Positions 17,666 through 25,155 of a stretch of 64,000 nucleotides of DNA are shown piece by piece. The stretch is from positions 1 to 64,000 of the forward strand of contig NZ_JAPHUF010000014.1 of the NCBI RefSeq assembly GCF_026196735.1. The letters are read 5' to 3'. The notes below the pieces were generated by a model. The model was given only the letters and a program-made list of their open reading frames with translations, searched no databases and was not told where the DNA came from. This stretch comes from Sulfurimonas sp. (GTDB lineage Bacteria; Campylobacterota; Campylobacteria; Campylobacterales; Sulfurimonadaceae). The position numbers and the translations under genes are program-made. Each line of letters begins with the position of its first letter. The stretch's first letter is position 1.

Positions 17666-18307
17666 ATGAAAAAAGCAACAAAAAAAGAAATTCAAGAAAT
17701 TCATCAACTTTTTATCGATAGATACAGTGACGCAGTGACTGAGTTAGAGTACAAAAATCCTTATGAATTGGTTGTAGCAGTTGCACTCTCAGCTCAATGC
17801 ACAGACAAAAGAGTAAACATCTTGACACCTTCGCTTTTTGAGAAATACCCTGACCCGCAATCTTTGGCTAGTGCAGAGTTGGATGATGTAAAAGCACTCA
17901 TAAACAGCTGTTCATTTTTTAACAACAAAGCAAAAAATATAGTCGAAATGGCCAAAAGAGTTGTAGAGTTTTATGATGGCGAAATACCAATGAATGAAAA
18001 AGAACTAGTCACTCTTGCCGGTGTTGGACAAAAAACTGCTAATGTTGTTATGATAGAGTACACCGGTGCAAATCTAATGGCAGTTGATACACATGTATTT
18101 CGTGTTTCACATAGACTTGGTCTTAGTGATGACAAGACAGCCCTTAAAACAGAAGCAACACTTGTTAAAAAATTTAAAAACAACCTTCATGCACTCCATC
18201 AAGGAATGGTTCTTTTTGGCCGCTATATCTGTAAGGCAAAAAATCCTAAATGTGAAGAGTGTTTTTTGACAGAGTATTGCAAAACAAAAGAGAGTTTTAA
18301 AGTCTAG
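17666..18307 (+). CDS. nth: Endonuclease III (DNA glycosylase/AP lyase)
   Basis: The protein has 213 residues from ATG 17666; an in-frame upstream start at 17597 is rejected because it lies before the promoter. Key elements are the helix-hairpin-helix LAGVGQKTANVVM followed by the catalytic Asp in AVDTHVFRVSHRLG, the catalytic Lys in SAQCTDKRVN, and the C-terminal 4Fe-4S cluster CKAKNPKCEECFLTEYC. It removes oxidised pyrimidines in base-excision repair. Its length matches E. coli Nth (211). Confidence 0.96.
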   Translation: MKKATKKEIQEIHQLFIDRYSDAVTELEYKNPYELVVAVALSAQCTDKRVNILTPSLFEKYPDPQSLASAELDDVKALINSCSFFNNKAKNIVEMAKRVVEFYDGEIPMNEKELVTLAGVGQKTANVVMIEYTGANLMAVDTHVFRVSHRLGLSDDKTALKTEATLVKKFKNNLHALHQGMVLFGRYICKAKNPKCEECFLTEYCKTKESFKV

Positions 18308-18343
18308 CTATAAAACTGGATTACTATTTGCTTAATAACTATT

Positions 18344-18562
18344 ATGATTAAATATTTACTACTTATCTCAACACTGCTTTTATTCTCTGGATGTGTAAAT
18401 AAACATGGAATATCTGCAAAATACTACAGCGACTGTAAAGAGTACTACGACATGCAGGGCTACTACCACAAAGATTGTGGCGAGGACGATATTGTTACTT
18501 ATAAGCAAATAGGCAAACTATTTGAAGGCAAAGAGGCAGAACCAGAGGGTAATGTCTGGTAG
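18344..18562 (+). CDS. Small lipoprotein of unknown function
   Basis: This 72-residue protein has a clear lipoprotein signal peptide (LLLISTLLLFSGC, lipobox FSGC). The mature part is short and rich in Tyr, Cys and Asp (KYYSDCKEYYDMQGYYHKDCGEDD). Two Cys besides the lipid Cys could form a disulfide in the periplasm. It follows nth by 36 bp on the same strand. I do not recognise a family. It is a good candidate for a genuine small envelope protein because of the signal sequence. Confidence 0.65.
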   Translation: MIKYLLLISTLLLFSGCVNKHGISAKYYSDCKEYYDMQGYYHKDCGEDDIVTYKQIGKLFEGKEAEPEGNVW

Positions 18563-18638
18563 TGACAACTATTTCCAAATATAAAAGTACAATCAATATA
18601 AATTAAAATTACAAAATAATTTTAGGCAATTTAATGAA

Positions 18639-18656
18639 AATGTACATCTGTACATT
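18639..18656. terminator. Inverted repeat between convergent genes
   Basis: AATGTACA (18639-18646) and TGTACATT (18649-18656) form a perfect 8-bp inverted repeat with a 2-bp centre. It lies between the convergent lipoprotein gene and cmoA. It has no T-run, so it is either a weak bidirectional stop or a protein-binding palindrome. Confidence 0.35.
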
Positions 18657-18688
18657 GAAGTAAATTAACGACAAAATATGAAGTAAGT

Positions 18689-19396
18689 TTATTTTATAGC
18701 TATAAAAGTTGCAAAATTTGCCCAGCGAAAAACTACTTCACAGTGAGAAAATCCACAATTTTTAGCCATTGCTATGTTTTCCTCTTCACTGTATGGAACT
18801 AAAACATTCTCAAGAGCTTCTCTTTTTTGACTTATCTCAAACTCTGAGTATCCCTGCTCTTTTTTAAAATCATAATAACACTCAATCAAGTCTTTATTTA
18901 GTTTGGAGTGGTGGCTTATAACCTTCTCACTAAATATAAAAATACCATCTTTATTAAGAGATAATGCTATTTTTTTTACCAACTCTTCGCGAACAAGAGG
19001 GCGAATAAACTGCAAAGTATAATTACTTACAAAAACATCAGCTTTTTTATAGTCATACTCTAAAATATCAGCATTTTCAAGCTCTACATCAGCTCCAAGT
19101 GCATGACATTTTCTTCTTGCCTGTTCCAACATTGCCTCTGAATTATCAAGTCCCACCAATGTCGCTTTACATTTTAGTTTTTTACTAATATTTATAAGCA
19201 AAGAGGCTGTTGATGAGCCTAAGTCGTACATGATTGAACCATCTTCTAAATGCTTCATGGCAAAAAATTCCGTGATTTTTTGAGATTCTTTGTAAAACGG
19301 TACACTTCTAGACAACATGTCATCAAAAACTGCGGCGACTTCTTCATCAAATTCAAACTGTTTTTTTATCGGTTTTGTAAATATTTTATCGTTCAT
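18689..19396 (-). CDS. cmoA: Carboxy-S-adenosyl-L-methionine synthase CmoA
   Basis: The 235-residue protein matches CmoA along its length. It has [22 protein letters not shown] at the N terminus, the SAM-binding motif [27 protein letters not shown], and VSNYTLQFI. It converts SAM plus prephenate to carboxy-SAM, the donor used by CmoB to modify U34 of tRNA. No cmoB is present in this window. It is divergent from the following membrane protein gene. Confidence 0.92.
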   Translation of the reverse strand: MNDKIFTKPIKKQFEFDEEVAAVFDDMLSRSVPFYKESQKITEFFAMKHLEDGSIMYDLGSSTASLLINISKKLKCKATLVGLDNSEAMLEQARRKCHALGADVELENADILEYDYKKADVFVSNYTLQFIRPLVREELVKKIALSLNKDGIFIFSEKVISHHSKLNKDLIECYYDFKKEQGYSEFEISQKREALENVLVPYSEEENIAMAKNCGFSHCEVVFRWANFATFIAIK

Positions 19397-19450
19397 AATC
19401 TTATTTTAGCTAAATTCTTATGATACAATTATGAATAAAGGTTGAACAAC

Positions 19451-19795
19451 ATGCAATTTAACACATCGACGATAATGATGATATTTTTTATTCTTCTTCT
19501 TATTGTGAGTATATGGAAGATTTATGCATTTTTGCCAAACAAACCACTTGCAGATGATGACACAACACAAGAATCACAAGACGAACTTATGAACTTAATG
19601 TTAAAAGTTATAAAAGAAAATCACGGCGCAGTAGATGTAAATGAACTGCTAGTAAAAATGGAGACAGATGAAGATTTTAACAGTGAGCGCTTTTGGAGAT
19701 TTAATCTAAATAAATTAAACCAACTCTTAAACAGCTATTACATAAAAAACCCGAATGCTAAAAGCATTTCGGATATTTATCAAGATTTAAAATAA
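19451..19795 (+). CDS. Single-pass membrane protein, unknown function
   Basis: The 114-residue protein has one N-terminal membrane helix (IMMIFFILLLIVSIWKIYAF) and a soluble acidic helical domain (SQDELMNLMLKVIKENHGAVDVNELLVKM). I start it at ATG 19451, with an AGG-type ribosome site, rather than an in-frame TTG three codons earlier. Its last codons overlap a stem-loop that acts as the terminator of the convergent fbaA gene. No family recognised. Confidence 0.65.
   Translation: MQFNTSTIMMIFFILLLIVSIWKIYAFLPNKPLADDDTTQESQDELMNLMLKVIKENHGAVDVNELLVKMETDEDFNSERFWRFNLNKLNQLLNSYYIKNPNAKSISDIYQDLK
19744..19772 (-). terminator. Rho-independent terminator of fbaA inside the convergent gene
   Basis: On the minus strand a stem (CCG-bulge-AATGCT / AGCATT-CGG, 19772-19751) is followed by GTTTTTT (19750-19744). 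It sits 25 bp after the fbaA stop codon and lies entirely within the 3' coding end of the plus-strand membrane-protein gene. This is the clearest intrinsic terminator in the window. Confidence 0.75.
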
Positions 19796-19796
19796 T

Positions 19797-20870
19797 TTAG
19801 TTTTTATCTTTTGCATTTAAGTCAGAGTAAGCTTCTTCTACTCTAGCTATGAGAGTTTCTTGTCCGCTTCTCAGCCATTTTCTAGGGTCGTAATATTTTT
19901 TATTTGGTTTATCCTCGCCTTCTGGATTACCGATTTGTCCTTGAAGATAATCTTTGTGCTTCTCATAGTAATCTCTTACACCAATCCAAGTTGCCCACTG
20001 AGTGTCGGTATCTATATTCATTTTGATAACACCATAGCTTATAGCTTCTTTTATCTCGCTCGGCTGGGAACCTGAACCACCGTGAAATACAAAATTTACC
20101 GGTTTTTCTTTAGTGTTGAATTTTTCTTGAATATATTTTTGAGAGTTGTCTAAAATTTTAGGAGTCAGAGATACATTTCCCGGTTTATAAACACCGTGAA
20201 CATTTCCAAATGATGCTGCAATTGTAAAATGTGGTGAGACTTCATTTAACTCTTTGTATGCAAAAGCTACATCTTCTGGCTGAGTATATAAAAGTGAATT
20301 ATCTATGTTTGTATTATCCACACCATCTTCTTCTCCGCCCGTACAACCAAGCTCTATCTCGATACTCATGCCTATCTTACTAAAGCGTTTCAAATAAGCT
20401 TTACATGTAGCAATATTTTCTTCTAAAGGTTCTTCTGAGAGATCAAGCATATGTGAAGAGTATAGTGCTTTTCCTGTGTGTGCAAAGTGTTTTTCACCGG
20501 CATCTAAAAGTGCATCAATCCAAGGAAGAAGTTTTTTTGCAGCATGGTCAGTATGCAAAATCACGGCTACACCATAAGCTTCTGCCATCATATGAACATG
20601 TTTGGCGCCGGAAATTGCGCCGACTATTGCTGATTTTTCATTTTCGTTGCTTAAGCCTTTGCCTGCATAGTATGAAGCCCCACCATTACTAAACTGGATT
20701 ATTACAGGAGAGTTTACTTTTGCAGCAGCTTCTAAAATAGCATTTATAGAGTCAGTCCCTACAACATTAATAGCGGGAATGGCAAATCCTCTCTCTTTTG
20801 CGTAATCATAAACTTTTTGTACATCCTCACCAAATAGTACACCCGGCTTAACAATATCTAAAATACCCAT
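19797..20870 (-). CDS. fbaA: Fructose-bisphosphate aldolase, class II
   Basis: The protein has 357 residues from ATG 20870 (MGILDIVKPGVLFGEDV), which is where the family starts; the reading frame runs 69 nt further upstream without similarity. Zinc and catalytic motifs include ILHTDHAAKKLLPWIDALL, LDLSEEPLEENI, IEIELGCTGGEEDGVD, GNVHGVY and FHGGSGSQP. It interconverts fructose-1,6-bisphosphate and triose phosphates for glycolysis and gluconeogenesis. It ends at a strong terminator (19744-19772). Confidence 0.96.
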   Translation of the reverse strand: MGILDIVKPGVLFGEDVQKVYDYAKERGFAIPAINVVGTDSINAILEAAAKVNSPVIIQFSNGGASYYAGKGLSNENEKSAIVGAISGAKHVHMMAEAYGVAVILHTDHAAKKLLPWIDALLDAGEKHFAHTGKALYSSHMLDLSEEPLEENIATCKAYLKRFSKIGMSIEIELGCTGGEEDGVDNTNIDNSLLYTQPEDVAFAYKELNEVSPHFTIAASFGNVHGVYKPGNVSLTPKILDNSQKYIQEKFNTKEKPVNFVFHGGSGSQPSEIKEAISYGVIKMNIDTDTQWATWIGVRDYYEKHKDYLQGQIGNPEGEDKPNKKYYDPRKWLRSGQETLIARVEEAYSDLNAKDKN

Positions 20871-20988
20871 ATTCAAACTCTTTATTATAAAATTTATTTG
20901 CCCTATTATATTATAGGGTTCATTTAAACTAACTTTCATACATTACTTTATTATGATAAAATATCAACAAAAATCTTTCGGAGACATT

Positions 20989-21654
20989 ATGAGACTAACT
21001 ATAGACGAGTATTGCAAATATTTTAAGATGTCAAAAGAGATGGTTAACTCAAAAATTAAATCAAAAAAATTAAACTATATTATTGAAAACGGCATCACAT
21101 ATATGATAGTTGCAAAAAGCTCCCTGAACAAATATGAAGGTCCTCAAGAAAAAAAATCTGTACCTCAAGAGCCAAGCCAAGCGCTTAAACCTAGAACAAC
21201 TGTTGCAACAGTTATAGCACTGTATCAAAAAGAAAATAGCTTTCTTAAAAATAAAATAGTTCAACTAGAAGCTAAGATAGATAAGCTGATTGATGACAAA
21301 GAGCAGATGCTTCGTGATGAAAGAGATAAAATTGAAAATCTTTACACTACAAAAGATGAGCAATTAAAAAATATCTTAGAACTTATAAATAATAAAATGA
21401 GACTTGAAAGAGAAGAGTCTACCGTGCATCAAGTAGAGAGTTTTCAACATAGCGATGAAGCAGAGATAAAATACGACACAAGAATAGTGGAGTTAAAAGA
21501 GTACCTCAAATCATTAGGCATAAGTTCTTCTCAAAGAAAAGCCATAAAAAAGCGTTTTTTAGATGTGTATGATAGCGATGTAAGGATTATCAAGCAAAAT
21601 GGAAAACTTTATTTAGATTTTTCAAAATACGATTATAGTGATTTACTTGCTTAA
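20989..21654 (+). CDS. Coiled-coil protein with N-terminal HTH-like region
   Basis: The protein has 221 residues from ATG 20989, chosen because GGAG (20980-20983) lies 5 nt upstream; an ATG 36 nt earlier has no such site and overlaps the promoter-like GATAAAAT. The N terminus (LTIDEYCKYFKMSKEMVNSKIKSKKL) resembles the excisionase/MerR-like helix-turn-helix of site-selecting proteins. A central coiled coil spans about 75-150, and the C terminus is basic (SSQRKAIKKRFLDVYDSDVRI). The end overlaps the following FapA-like gene, suggesting coupled expression. Function unknown. Confidence 0.65.
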   Translation: MRLTIDEYCKYFKMSKEMVNSKIKSKKLNYIIENGITYMIVAKSSLNKYEGPQEKKSVPQEPSQALKPRTTVATVIALYQKENSFLKNKIVQLEAKIDKLIDDKEQMLRDERDKIENLYTTKDEQLKNILELINNKMRLEREESTVHQVESFQHSDEAEIKYDTRIVELKEYLKSLGISSSQRKAIKKRFLDVYDSDVRIIKQNGKLYLDFSKYDYSDLLA

Positions 21655-23314
21655 AGAAAAGATTAAAACCTGGAAGATTGATACTGCGATTGCAAGATTT
21701 GCACAAGAGAACAGACTTGACATATCTGATCTTTCATTTGACTTAGATAGCGTTGTTACTTACATTAAAACAATTGCAGATGATGATTTTGAAATCTATA
21801 CTTCTGATATACATAATTATTTCACTAATCATGAAAAAATGGTTAATGAACATGTAGAACTAAAGCAAATGTATCATATAACTATCAAAGACGCGTCTGA
21901 AGATATCATAAAATTAAAGTACGATATAAAATTATCGCAAAGTAATGCCCATCCAGCTATTATTATTCATCCTGAATCTCAAATTCCATATAAAGAATAT
22001 ACTCCAAAAGAAATATACTTACTCCTGTTAAAAGAGCTAAATAAAATAAAAGCAAAAAACAAAATTTTAGTGAAAATCTTTGATGACAAAATGAAAGAAA
22101 AGCTCAAAATTTTCACTAAACATTTGTATAAAGATAAATTTGTAAAAAAGGTAAAACTTCCGCTATTTAGCGGCATAGAACCAACCGTAACAAAAAACTC
22201 TAAGCTTGTGAGATATTACCTACAAAAAAACACAACAAGTCAAGTCATAGAAGTTGATTCAGGCGAAACATTAGTAAAATATATAAAACCTGTTTTTGGA
22301 AAAAATGGTTTAAATGCTTTTGGCAAACTTATCAAAAATGATATCTTAATAAACAAAGATGATTTACAATGTAATGTAGACAGCAAGACAATTGAAATAA
22401 TTGAAAACCAACATTCAAAGATTTATAAAAGTAAAACAAAAGGTTTTATTCACATAGATGAAAATGATTTTTATATTGACAATAAAATAAAGATGCAGCA
22501 TCTTTCTCGTGTTCAAACTTCGGTAGCCAAAGATGAAACAAACAATATTGAAGTCACAATTTCTCAACACGACACTTCTGTTGACAGTTTAGGTGAAGGA
22601 GTTGAACTTACATCTGAGACCATTCATATAAATGGGCATGTTGGTGCTAAAAGTACTATTAAAGCTGTTACACTAAATATAGATGGAGCGACTCATAAGG
22701 ACTCTATTCAAGAAGCAAAGTTTGCAGAAATAAATAGGCATAAAGGCAAACTAAGATGTCATAATGCAAAAATAAAACTATTAGAAGGCGGTGAAGTTCA
22801 CGCAACTAATGTTGATATTGAAGCTTCCCTTGGCGGAAGCGTATATGCTGAAAATGTAACTGTTGGACTTGTCAAAAGTAATCTTAAGGTTTATGCCTCA
22901 AACTCAATAACCATCAGACATGTTCATGGCGAAGATAATCTTTTCAAAATTAACTACAAAGACATACCTATTTTAAACAGTAGGTATAATTTTATAAACA
23001 AAGAGATTGAAGATTTAAAATATACTCTAGAAGGAGCTATGAAACATACTCCTACTCAAGTGCCAATACTAAAAGAGCAAATAACTAAATTAAAGGTTCA
23101 ACAAAACGAGATAGTAAATACCGTTAAAAGTGCAAAAATCACGATTGAAGAACCTCTAAGAGGGCTAAATACCATCACCTTTACTATTGATGATGAAAAT
23201 GAGCTTACTTTCAAAACTGAAGCTCATATATATAAACCATTTTACTTAGTAGAAACAGATAACTACATTACCCTGCATCCAACAAATAAAAAAATAGCTA
23301 AAGAAGAAGAATAA
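21638..23314 (+). CDS. FapA / DUF342-family polymer-forming protein
   Basis: The 558-residue protein carries the DUF342 (FapA) signature PVFGKNGLNAFGKLI around residues 215-230. It is followed by a long beta-helix-like region with repeating short strands (VELTSETIHINGHVGAKSTIKAV, GSVYAENVTVGLVKSNLKVYA) and a C-terminal coiled coil (about 455-500). The start is uncertain: I use GTG 21638, overlapping the previous gene by 17 nt; TTG 21647 is an alternative. FapA-type proteins are linked with surface or cell-polarity functions in other bacteria; the role here is unknown. Confidence 0.78.
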   Translation: MIYLLKEKIKTWKIDTAIARFAQENRLDISDLSFDLDSVVTYIKTIADDDFEIYTSDIHNYFTNHEKMVNEHVELKQMYHITIKDASEDIIKLKYDIKLSQSNAHPAIIIHPESQIPYKEYTPKEIYLLLLKELNKIKAKNKILVKIFDDKMKEKLKIFTKHLYKDKFVKKVKLPLFSGIEPTVTKNSKLVRYYLQKNTTSQVIEVDSGETLVKYIKPVFGKNGLNAFGKLIKNDILINKDDLQCNVDSKTIEIIENQHSKIYKSKTKGFIHIDENDFYIDNKIKMQHLSRVQTSVAKDETNNIEVTISQHDTSVDSLGEGVELTSETIHINGHVGAKSTIKAVTLNIDGATHKDSIQEAKFAEINRHKGKLRCHNAKIKLLEGGEVHATNVDIEASLGGSVYAENVTVGLVKSNLKVYASNSITIRHVHGEDNLFKINYKDIPILNSRYNFINKEIEDLKYTLEGAMKHTPTQVPILKEQITKLKVQQNEIVNTVKSAKITIEEPLRGLNTITFTIDDENELTFKTEAHIYKPFYLVETDNYITLHPTNKKIAKEEE

Positions 23315-23451
23315 CTTCCACCCACGCTAGAACTTCAATAATTTTATTTTTTTTAACAAACAGCAATAAATTTTTAATTTTTACATAAATCATATACGGA
23401 AAACCGTGTATTTAATATCTTATTAGTATTCTATTATCAATTATATATATG

Positions 23452-23477
23452 TTAATGCAAAATTAATTGCATATTAA
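23452..23477. repeat. Inverted repeat in AT-rich spacer (possible operator)
   Basis: The 230-bp non-coding stretch 23315-23544 is very AT-rich. It contains TTAATGCAA, a 6-bp AATTAA spacer, then TTGCAT and ATTAA. The core ATGCAA/TTGCAT arms are perfect, and the outer arm has a 2-bp insertion. A related half-site, ATGCAAATTAAT, overlaps the start codon of the next gene at 23545. An ACGG-AAAA-CCGT hairpin at 23396-23407 may end the FapA transcript. Nothing else was recognised in this stretch. Confidence 0.4.
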
Positions 23478-23523
23478 TACATATAATTAGTATCTATTTA
23501 TAATTATAATGTATATTTAAGTA

Positions 23524-23538
23524 TATAATCCGTACAAT
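23524..23538 (+). promoter_or_regulatory. -10-like hexamers upstream of the small HTH gene
   Basis: TATAAT (23524-23529) and TACAAT (23533-23538) both precede the ATG at 23545. The second leaves exactly 6 nt, the same geometry as at marR and pgeF. No Shine-Dalgarno sequence is visible. Confidence 0.4.
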
Positions 23539-23544
23539 ACTCGA

Positions 23545-23784
23545 ATGCAAATTAATGATCTGTTTAATATTCTTCATAACTCATTAGAGTCTCAAAATAA
23601 TGGAAAAAAAATATCTTTAAAAGATATGGCTGTTTCACTTGGGATATCTATGCGCACATATCAAGACTGGAAACTAGGACGAGCTAAACCACAAGCCGCT
23701 TCTACTGTCATGAAAATGTTAGGAAGATTGGATGATGATGAGATCATTAGAGCTGTTAGAAAAATCAATAGACTTGAGGATTGA
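23545..23784 (+). CDS. Small helix-turn-helix DNA-binding protein
   Basis: The 79-residue protein has a central HTH segment (ISLKDMAVSLGISMRTYQDW) followed by KLGRAKPQAASTVMKML, a Cro/XRE-like arrangement in which the second helix would read DNA. It starts without a visible ribosome site, close to -10-like hexamers, and its start codon overlaps a half-site of the upstream inverted repeat, suggesting autoregulation. The next gene begins 4 bp after its stop. It could be a phage or plasmid remnant, or a core regulator; neighbours do not decide. Confidence 0.7.
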   Translation: MQINDLFNILHNSLESQNNGKKISLKDMAVSLGISMRTYQDWKLGRAKPQAASTVMKMLGRLDDDEIIRAVRKINRLED

Positions 23785-23788
23785 GTTG

Positions 23789-24022
23789 ATGAGTACATTA
23801 ACAAAACAAGAACGAGATGGTTTAGAGGATGTGTTTTTATCTATACATTCGAGTAATGATAAATACAAAAAAATTAAGGATTTATCATCTTTAATTATAG
23901 CTAACAGGATTAGTAGTGTTCTCTCAAAACTACTAAAGCGTGCAAAATTCGGACTCAAAAAGACAAAATCATCACATTTTTTTAGGTTTATTGATAAAAA
24001 GAAGAAATCTTTAAGCAAATAA
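23789..24022 (+). CDS. Small basic protein, second gene of the HTH pair
   Basis: The 77 residues from ATG 23789 (MSTLTKQERDGLEDVF) start 4 bp after the HTH gene stop, with AGGA in the end of that gene. The C-terminal half is very basic (LLKRAKFGLKKTKSS, then KKKKSLSK), consistent with nucleic-acid contact. An in-frame ATG exists further upstream but lies within the HTH gene. No family recognised; the tight spacing suggests it is co-translated with the HTH protein. Confidence 0.6.
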   Translation: MSTLTKQERDGLEDVFLSIHSSNDKYKKIKDLSSLIIANRISSVLSKLLKRAKFGLKKTKSSHFFRFIDKKKKSLSK

Positions 24023-24120
24023 ACTATAAAGTGTCTTTAGCTGAACTATTTGATTATATGACTTTTTGTTTTACAATCTCAATAGTTTCGGAAAATCTTT
24101 ATAAATTCAAGGGTAGATTT

Positions 24121-24405
24121 ATGAATAAAGCTCAATTCGTTGAACTAGTGCAAGCAAGTGGTAATTACAAAACTAAGGTTGAAGCTGAAGCAGCTATCAA
24201 AGCATTTACAGAGGCTGTTACATCAGCTCTAGTAAAAAAAGAAGATGTGTCTTTAGTTGGATTCGGTGGTTTTTCTGCTACACTTCAAAAAGGTAAAAGT
24301 GGTAAAGTTCCTGGTACTAACAAGACTTATACTACTCAAGATAAGATGGTTCCTAAATTTAAAGCTGGTAAAGGTCTTAAAGACCGCGTTGCTGCTGGTA
24401 AATAA
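24121..24405 (+). CDS. HU/IHF-family nucleoid protein, divergent arm
   Basis: The protein has 94 residues from ATG 24121 (AAGGG just upstream); the frame is open 90 nt earlier but without HU similarity. The body is HU-like: MNKAQFVELVQASG, the helix AEAAIKAFTEAVTSALVKKEDVSLVGFGGF, and the end VPKFKAGKGLKDRVAAGK. The DNA-binding arm differs from standard HU. In place of RxGRNPQTG it reads KSGKVPGTNKTYTT, so the Arg residues are absent while one Pro is kept. It should bend or bind DNA; altered specificity is an inference. Confidence 0.85.
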   Translation: MNKAQFVELVQASGNYKTKVEAEAAIKAFTEAVTSALVKKEDVSLVGFGGFSATLQKGKSGKVPGTNKTYTTQDKMVPKFKAGKGLKDRVAAGK

Positions 24406-24413
24406 GACCTTCA

Positions 24414-24438
24414 ATTTGTCGCATTTTTTGCGACAAAT
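24414..24438. terminator. Perfect 10-bp hairpin after the HU gene
   Basis: ATTTGTCGCA (24414-24423) and TGCGACAAAT (24429-24438) pair perfectly around a TTTTT loop, 8 bp after the HU stop codon. There is no downstream U-tract, so it may stop transcription weakly or protect the 3' end of a highly expressed mRNA. Confidence 0.5.
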
Positions 24439-24569
24439 ACTCTCTACATATAATATAAACTTCTCTATACAGCTTAAGCAATAAAATACAACAAAAAAAA
24501 CATCAAAAACTCTTTTAATTTGAATAAAAATAGATACAATACTGTTATAAATTTTAATTTGGAGACAAA

Positions 24570-25112
24570 ATGAACAAAATCCTACTATCACTGCTACTAT
24601 TGATTTCAGTAAATCTTTGGGCACAAGACAACAATCCACATGTAGTTCTTGAAACTACTCAAGGCAATATAGAGATAGAACTATTTCCAGATATAGCACC
24701 TCTTGCCGTTGAGAACTTTACTACTCACATCAAAAATGGTTACTATGATGGAATTATATTTCATAGAATAATTCAAGGTTTTATGATTCAAGGCGGAGAC
24801 CCTACTGGCACCGGTAGAGGTGGAGAGAGTATCTGGGGTAAAGATTTTAAAGATGAGTACAAAGACAAAGTATTTAACCAAGCCGGAATACTTGCAATGG
24901 CAAACAGAGGTCCGGCTACTAATGGAAGTCAATTTTTCATAACTACTGCTCCAACACCTTGGTTAAATGGAAAGCACACTATTTTCGGAAAAGTTGTACC
25001 ATCATCGATGGATAGTGTTAACAAGCTTGACCGTGTTGCTACTTCAGGAAGAAGAGGTGGAGATAGACCATTGGAAACTCAAAAGATTATAAAAGCATAT
25101 ATAAAAAAATAA
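24570..25112 (+). CDS. Cyclophilin-type peptidyl-prolyl isomerase, exported
   Basis: The 180-residue protein has a signal peptide (ILLSLLLLISVNLWAQ) and a full cyclophilin domain: LETTQGNIEIELF, FHRIIQGFMIQGGDPTGTGRGG with the catalytic Arg, MANRGPATNGSQFFIT and TIFGKVV. It would accelerate prolyl isomerisation of periplasmic proteins, complementing the parvulin encoded at 16758-17579. A TTTGGAG ribosome site precedes the ATG. It is followed by the PiT transporter with its own promoter-like TATAAT. Confidence 0.93.
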   Translation: MNKILLSLLLLISVNLWAQDNNPHVVLETTQGNIEIELFPDIAPLAVENFTTHIKNGYYDGIIFHRIIQGFMIQGGDPTGTGRGGESIWGKDFKDEYKDKVFNQAGILAMANRGPATNGSQFFITTAPTPWLNGKHTIFGKVVPSSMDSVNKLDRVATSGRRGGDRPLETQKIIKAYIKK

Positions 25113-25155
25113 GTTTATAAGGCTATAATTCTGAAGATATCAAGAGGGTTGATTT

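Noticed and set aside
18634-18663. Nine-codon frame (ATG AAA ATG TAC...) after the small lipoprotein gene
   Set aside because: It overlaps the inverted repeat and is too short to support as a gene.
24031-24120. N-terminal extension of the HU gene
   Set aside because: The extension has no HU similarity, while the internal ATG at 24121 has AAGGG at the right distance and the normal HU start.
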